This document shows, piece by piece, positions 59,661 through 64,000 of a DNA stretch of 64,000 nt (positions within the stretch are counted from its first letter, which is position 1; each line of letters begins with the position of its first letter). The stretch comes from Acytostelium subglobosum LB1 (taxonomy: Eukaryota > Evosea > Eumycetozoa > Acytosteliales > Acytosteliaceae): positions 204,924-268,923 of the forward strand of contig NW_012236521.1 in NCBI RefSeq assembly GCF_000787575.1. The letters run 5' to 3'. The notes under the pieces were generated by a model that was not told where the DNA came from, made no database searches, and saw only the letters and a program-made list of their open reading frames with translations. Both the position numbers and the translations under genes were made by a program.

Positions 59661-60304
59661 TTGAGTGACACTCATAATGGACATTCAATGGGTCTAAGAC
59701 ATTCAAGACATCCTACTCCACGACCAAATGAACAATATGTTGATGGAAAGTGGTTGAGGATATTATTTCTCAATCAACAAGGACGTAGATGTTCCTTTAC
59801 AGGTGTCCCCATGGTATGTGGATACATTGTCCACTGGTGCCTCTCCGGATAGGATTGACGACAAGATTGGATACATCAAAGAGAATATCCAACTTATTAT
59901 TCTCGAGCTTAACAATCGCTACAAATTCAATGATAAGCAGATGGCTAAATTGGTGGAATGTGATCTGAGATACCAGAGATCATTACCATCTGTAGAGAAT
60001 CGCTATCTTTTAGGGATCATTTTTCAGAAGGAGGGTGTACATCTTGCTCTTCAAGATCGACTCGAAGGAAGCATATGTTCAAACAAGCGGAGAAACAAGA
60101 GAAGAACACCCGGATCTAATGAGCTACTTCATACCATTACAATTCATGAGATATGTAGCTAGTAAGAGGTATACGAATAATGGAGGTATCAAATATCGTA
60201 ACGATCTCTCTTTTGACGACTTTATCAGGCAAGACCAACAGATAGATCGCCAAAAGGCTAGAGATGAAGTACAAAAGAGGTGGTTAGATATGTGCACTTG
60301 GTAG
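59661..60304 (+). pseudogene. remnant of an HNH-endonuclease-like gene
   Basis: Three reading frames carry pieces of one protein-like sequence. The first holds WLRILFLNQQGRRCSFTGV. The second holds TGASPDRIDDKIGYIKENIQ, close to the (A)SxDRI(D/N)..KGY...N(I/V)QLV core of HNH/endonuclease-VII-type nucleases, with a CxxTG zinc-like site upstream. The third holds a charged C-terminal part (FDDFIRQDQQIDRQKARDEV). The frame changes about twice, so the gene looks broken unless unrecognised introns exist. Origin (mobile element, virus or host gene) cannot be told. It sits about 360 bp upstream of tRNA-Met, a kind of site often used by dictyostelid mobile DNA. Short direct repeats flank its start. 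Confidence 0.55.
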
Positions 60305-60365
60305 TCTGGATAATAGTTTGATTATTAATAATAAATTTGAACGTGTCGAAGTAGTTATCGAAATA

Positions 60366-62657
60366 TTATAATAACTTTTCTTGCATTTTATTATCGATAT
60401 AAACGATCAATGGTTGTGATAAAAAATCATAATCGGTAAGATACTCGTTTACCAACATGTCTTCAGAATAGGTTGGTACAGTGGTCTTAATAGAGAGACC
60501 AAGAAAAGGTCTCCTATCATCATCGATATGTTGGAATATCCAATCAAGTACCTTTACATGTCCAAATCTGAAAGCATTGCCAATCATTGATTGAATACAC
60601 AATGTATTCTTATCACTCACGATATTGAATCTATCGTCCAAAGTCTGGACAGTGTCATAGAAATTCTTAAACTTTAGATGTTTGTCCTTGTCTCTGTCCT
60701 TGCCACTCTCCATATAATATTTGTAAATATATTTGATCAAATCCATATTGTTATGAGCAACAGCCACTTCCAGTATTCTGGGAATATGATTGTGTGGCAT
60801 CAGATATTCAAATACATCCACAGGACATGTTCCAATGATTGAATTAATAAAAGAATCTCCAATTTCCTCCTCAGTTGTATCGAGATATTCAAACAGATGT
60901 TTGATTACCTCTAGGTAATGTTTGGATCGACCATGTTGGACAAAGAATGTAATGGCTTTGGATAAATCGAATTGAGAATATTGAATCATTGATTTGTAAA
61001 AATCCACCATTAAACCACTTTGTTGTTGTGGACATTGAACTCTATACAATGAGTATACTACTACGTTCAACTCTTTGTAATGAGAACAATCATAGTACGA
61101 TTTCAAAGGTTGAAAGAATGATGGTTTGACCTTGAGAGCATAATCTATGTGATCCATTTCCATTAGCATCAACCTGCTTCTCACCAAATCAAATGGGAAT
61201 ATCGTGTTGTAATCTGACAATAAGAACTCCAACTGCAGATGGTGATGTACAAATCTTGGATGGCGGAAAATGAATCTCTGTACCACTACATTGTTATCAT
61301 TTAGATATTTGATCACTTCCAAACTGTTGGTAATATCATCTGCATCAATAAATGAGTTGTACATTTCTCCACTGAAGCATTCCATTCTAATTTTAGGAGC
61401 AACATTAAATTGCTCCAACACTCCAAGTGCAACGATGATCTGAATGATATTGCCATGTTTGATGATCATTTCGATCAAACGACTCACATCATCCACGTTG
61501 ATTCCCCAACCTGGTTGTTCAATGATAAATGGTATGAGCATATGATCTCCAGTGAGTATGTATTCACGTGTCAAGTACTTGATGATAACAGAATGTGACT
61601 TTACAGAGCCATGCAGCCTGAGTTCGCCAAGCTTTACAAATATCATTCGTTGTTCATCTCCAATTGAGTGAGTTGTCAACAACAATCTATGATCGTGTGT
61701 TATTGATTGTGCTTTACACTTTGACCATTCCAAATGATTGATTGATCTCTCCTCCCAGGTGATATCGACACCCTTTGTTCCAGACATAAACAACCTTTCA
61801 ATATGTACCAGCTGGTCTGATGGTGAGGCATTTGGAAACAATTCATCTTCCCTTATTGCTCGATGATAGTGACCTGTTTTGGATGGTCTGCCATCATTGA
61901 TCAACAGTTGTTCAATGAGTTGTTGATCACCAGTGGATATAATACGCCCAGAGTTTAAATGAGCGCGTTCCTTGATCATGTTGACTAGTGCCAGAGGGAA
62001 GTTGTTCTTTGCATCCAAGATGTATCGAATGGATGACGCTGATGAGTAAAAGTGTTGCATCATCATATCATTGTATTTGATGTTGAGTATCAACTGATCA
62101 ATGTTGATGTGACCCACGGCAAAGAGGAACTTGAGCACAGTGAATGCTTCATTCTTGATTGCTTTATTCGGTAGCCAAATCTCTTTCTTTAAGACCACTG
62201 GATATGTCTGATGCCAGAGTACCATGACAGCGAGCGTGTTGTTGGCATTGACGGCATGCTTGAGAATATCTTTGTGATTAAAGTATCGTTGATACTTGAT
62301 ATAGACCGCCATGAATGTCTCTTTGTCCACATCACCATGATTAAACATCATCATGGGAGTAGAGTATGTGAAGCTGATGTATAGGTTGCGTTTGATACGA
62401 TCTCGCAACAGACCATGATGTCGGTACTTGAACAATGACTCTGCGTCTGTCCAATGATGGTACTTGAATCGATATGAAGGTTTAGGTGTTGGAGTTGAGC
62501 TAAAAATTCCTTCCCTTTCTATCTCGTTGAACCTAAGTTGTAGTGTCCTCTTGTTTACAATACTCAATGACAGAGAGTTGATGATGGTCCTGATGATCAA
62601 TCGATTGGTGAGCACCAGATAAAAGACTCCACGATCATTATTGTTATACATGGTCAA
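60366..62657 (-). CDS. dictyostelid ankyrin-like repeat protein
   Basis: An intronless gene of 763 residues beginning MTMYNNNDRGVFYLVLTNRL, with an early IRTIINSLSLSIVNKRTLQ segment. It has the layout of the 32653-34938 protein: an N-terminal helical part, then widely spaced degenerate ankyrin-like units such as VDVFEYLMPHNHIPRILEVA, AHNNMDLIKYIYKYYME and NAFRFGHVKVLDWIFQHIDD. Similar length (763 vs 761) and lack of introns support membership of the same expanded family, though the two are too divergent to be a recent duplication. No function is known; a protein-binding role is presumed. Confidence 0.82.
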   Translation of the reverse strand: MTMYNNNDRGVFYLVLTNRLIIRTIINSLSLSIVNKRTLQLRFNEIEREGIFSSTPTPKPSYRFKYHHWTDAESLFKYRHHGLLRDRIKRNLYISFTYSTPMMMFNHGDVDKETFMAVYIKYQRYFNHKDILKHAVNANNTLAVMVLWHQTYPVVLKKEIWLPNKAIKNEAFTVLKFLFAVGHINIDQLILNIKYNDMMMQHFYSSASSIRYILDAKNNFPLALVNMIKERAHLNSGRIISTGDQQLIEQLLINDGRPSKTGHYHRAIREDELFPNASPSDQLVHIERLFMSGTKGVDITWEERSINHLEWSKCKAQSITHDHRLLLTTHSIGDEQRMIFVKLGELRLHGSVKSHSVIIKYLTREYILTGDHMLIPFIIEQPGWGINVDDVSRLIEMIIKHGNIIQIIVALGVLEQFNVAPKIRMECFSGEMYNSFIDADDITNSLEVIKYLNDNNVVVQRFIFRHPRFVHHHLQLEFLLSDYNTIFPFDLVRSRLMLMEMDHIDYALKVKPSFFQPLKSYYDCSHYKELNVVVYSLYRVQCPQQQSGLMVDFYKSMIQYSQFDLSKAITFFVQHGRSKHYLEVIKHLFEYLDTTEEEIGDSFINSIIGTCPVDVFEYLMPHNHIPRILEVAVAHNNMDLIKYIYKYYMESGKDRDKDKHLKFKNFYDTVQTLDDRFNIVSDKNTLCIQSMIGNAFRFGHVKVLDWIFQHIDDDRRPFLGLSIKTTVPTYSEDMLVNEYLTDYDFLSQPLIVYIDNKMQEKLL

Positions 62658-63070
62658 TATAAAAGTAATTATTGATTGATTGTATATGTTATTATCATAT
62701 CCCTTTTGGAATAGTCCAGAGTATCAGTGTCAGTTGCCTTCCTTGAAAGTGATACAATGAATTTGAATCCCTGGTGGCAATTTTTATTTTATTTTATATT
62801 GTTATCAGTTTCATGAATCAAAAGTTCTTATTAAAAATTGGGTAATATCATTCTTTACTTACTCTGTGTTGAAAACAAAAGAGTTGGAAGGGAAGATGGG
62901 GTACCGATTTAAAAGAAGAGGGGAAAAGAATGATTTTTTTTTTTTTTTTTTTTTGACTAGAGTGGAAGTTTATTATTATTGCAAATAAATTGGCGTCATT
63001 GAAGAGGCGGGATAATATATATAAGTTAGTCGATTTTGAATTTTCTTGATTTTTTTCTTTCTTTTCTTTT
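62658..63070. other. intergenic with oligo-T tract
   Basis: About 410 bp of AT-rich sequence containing T21 at 62934-62954, which could act as a Pol III or Pol II termination or poly(dT) promoter element. A short minus-strand open frame here is simple sequence and is not called. Confidence 0.5.
62934..62954 (+). repeat. T21 homopolymer
   Basis: Twenty-one consecutive T. Length may vary through sequencing or assembly. Confidence 0.95.
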
Positions 63071-63301
63071 CTACTGTAGGCCTCTGAATTCGGCCACCAG
63101 GTATTTGTTGATAGTTGGCGGCAGAGGCGTGCTGAGGTGCCACTTGGTAGTGAACTCGGCCATCTCATTCTTGATGTTGACTGGTCGTCCGGCCAGGATG
63201 TGACTCGTTAGCGTGGACATGAGGGAACGCCACTCCTGGCGGAGGAGGGACTTGAAGAATGTGATGCACACCAAGCTAAAGAATGACCTCAAGTACCTCA
63301 T
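63071..63301 (-). CDS. small hypothetical protein (76 aa)
   Basis: The ORF from ATG 63301 has an in-frame stop 8 codons upstream. It has an amphipathic/hydrophobic start (MRYLRSFFSLVCITFFKSL) and a polar, Pro-containing end (HLSTPLPPTINKYLVAEFRG). Codon use and amino-acid content look like real coding sequence, unlike the simple-sequence frames nearby. I do not recognise it. It could be the last exon or a remnant of a larger gene, and it lies 33 bp past the tRNA-Gly 3' end on the same strand. Confidence 0.4.
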   Translation of the reverse strand: MRYLRSFFSLVCITFFKSLLRQEWRSLMSTLTSHILAGRPVNIKNEMAEFTTKWHLSTPLPPTINKYLVAEFRGLQ

Positions 63302-63333
63302 TAGTCCTTGGACAATGGGGTTTTAAAAAGGTT

Positions 63334-63404
63334 TGCGCAATCCGAGAATCGAACTCGGGTCTCCTGCTTGGAAGGCAAGAATTCTGCCACTAGACCAATT
63401 GCGC
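63334..63404 (-). tRNA. trnG(ucc): tRNA-Gly(UCC)
   Basis: A 71-nt intronless tRNA. Acceptor GCGCAAT pairs perfectly with ATTGCGC; the discriminator base is A. The anticodon loop CTTCCAA gives anticodon UCC, with stem CTTGC/GCAGG. The T-arm CCGAG-TTCGATT-CTCGG is fully paired, and GTGGCAGAATTC in the D-arm is typical of tRNA-Gly. Confidence 0.95.
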
Positions 63405-63743
63405 GTGCGAAAAGGGAAAAGACCGAACTCGTATTTTATAGCATCCAAAATTCGACAAACTTTTTTTATAAAGTTTATTCAGTGTAGATATTGTTAGAAT
63501 TCAGCCCATCCAATCCAGTTGTTATTATATTTGGTTCTTGCTATCTACCAACAAGTTTTATTTGGTGGTAATGTATCCTTCTATCTTAAACTTGGAGTCA
63601 ACTACCTTGATAGAGTTTAGACGTTCTAATAAATTGGAATGGAGTCAAATTGAGTGGAATGGAGTTATGGCATTAGATGAGTAGGTCAGTAAGTGCTTTG
63701 TTGGCAATTATTTGACATATTGTCTTCTTCCTCTTCCACACTT
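63405..63743. other. intergenic
   Basis: About 340 bp between the RhoGAP 3' end and tRNA-Gly. It is AT-rich and has GGAATGGAGT repeats near 63629-63665. A GTAGGT donor-like site at the RhoGAP end leaves open that part of this stretch is an intron. Confidence 0.5.
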
Positions 63744-64000
63744 TTAGGGTGACCTACCTTTGTATATGAGTTGATAGTTGTTTAGCATCATGGTGATTAC
63801 ATTGTTGATCAAAGGTATCTTGAGAGAGGTCTCGATCGTTTGCTGTACAGGTTTGACAAGGTTTGGACCAAACACGATGGCCAAGTTGGAGTAGGTCATC
63901 TTGTTGACATCGCTGTTCTGACCGATGAAGCGTAGGAAGAGCAGAAGCATCTGTAGGGTGGCTTGATGGCAGGGCGGGATCGTGGACAGCATAGACCGCA
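63744..64000 (-). CDS. RhoGAP-domain protein, C-terminal part (5' end outside window)
   Basis: The open frame runs from the window edge to a TAA at 63744-63746 and gives 85 visible codons. The segment HQATLQMLLLFLRFIGQNSD followed by VNKMTYSNLAIVFGPNLV is the third conserved block of the RhoGAP fold (N.M...NLA.VFGP). The catalytic Arg finger lies upstream, outside the window. RhoGAPs switch off Rho/Rac GTPases by speeding GTP hydrolysis and shape the actin cytoskeleton. The codons for YK are followed by GTAGGTCAC, which could be a splice donor, so the stop GRSP* may be read only if that intron is absent; the C-terminus is therefore uncertain. Confidence 0.85.
   Translation of the reverse strand, partial: RSMLSTIPPCHQATLQMLLLFLRFIGQNSDVNKMTYSNLAIVFGPNLVKPVQQTIETSLKIPLINNVITMMLNNYQLIYKGRSP

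Noticed and set aside
59803-59870. A possible intron (GTATGT...GATAG) inside the HNH-like remnant
   Set aside because: Removing it would delete the conserved SPDRI core, so it is unlikely to be a real intron.

Overview
The window looks like nuclear DNA from a social amoeba (Dictyostelia) outside the D. discoideum lineage. The reasons are the compact layout of genes with short introns (mostly 50-165 nt, GT-AG) and CAA/CAG-rich polyglutamine tracts. There are also many dictyostelid proteins: a RapA-type GTPase, a double-FERM protein, the RGS-kinase RCK1, degenerate ankyrin proteins and an F-box-like fragment. GC content is well above that of D. discoideum. Introns and spacers are full of TCAA/TTGA tetranucleotide repeats. 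The species cannot be named from sequence alone. I see no transposon, no LTR element and no CRISPR array. I support about 28 protein genes (two cut by the window edges), one broken gene and two tRNA genes.

1-16.3 kb: an F-box-like gene fragment (-), a small membrane protein (+), a Rap1 GTPase (-), a two-FERM protein (+), an MFS sugar transporter (+), a coiled-coil/kelch protein (-) and a 1278-residue single-pass surface protein (+). 16.4-27.9 kb: a small zinc-finger protein (-), SDE2 (+), a WD40-pseudokinase with a myristoylation signal (+), an HP1-like chromodomain protein (+), TSR2 (-), COQ3 (-) and a Golgi-type glycosyltransferase-like protein (-). A 1.8 kb divergent spacer with a perfect 22-bp palindrome follows.

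29.7-42.3 kb: RGS-kinase RCK1 (+), an ankyrin-like protein (+), an FCP1-type CTD phosphatase with an RS-rich N-terminus (+), a bZIP factor with a DOG1-like C-terminus (-) and a CtIP/Sae2 homologue (-). 42.9-58.9 kb: an RBBP6/Mpe1 homologue (+), LSM12 (+), a mitochondrial-type cytochrome b5 protein (+), Tim50 (+), TAF1 (-) and Hsp101 (+). 59-64 kb: tRNA-Met(CAU), a broken HNH-endonuclease-like gene, a second ankyrin-like protein (-), a small ORF (-), tRNA-Gly(UCC) and the end of a RhoGAP gene (-).

The genes are mostly independent housekeeping and signalling genes, not an operon-like system. Some share a theme. TAF1, FCP1, RBBP6, SDE2, LSM12 and the HP1-like protein act in transcription, RNA processing or chromatin. 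Rap1, the FERM protein, RCK1 and the RhoGAP fit the adhesion and chemotaxis machinery of amoebae. COQ3, Tim50 and the cytochrome b5 protein carry mitochondrial-type leaders. The most unusual points are the plant-TGA-like bZIP/DOG1 architecture, introns splitting both Walker A motifs of Hsp101 at the same residue, the polarised TTGA/TCAA repeats in introns, a His-to-Met change at a predicted heme ligand, and the RS-FCP1 fusion.
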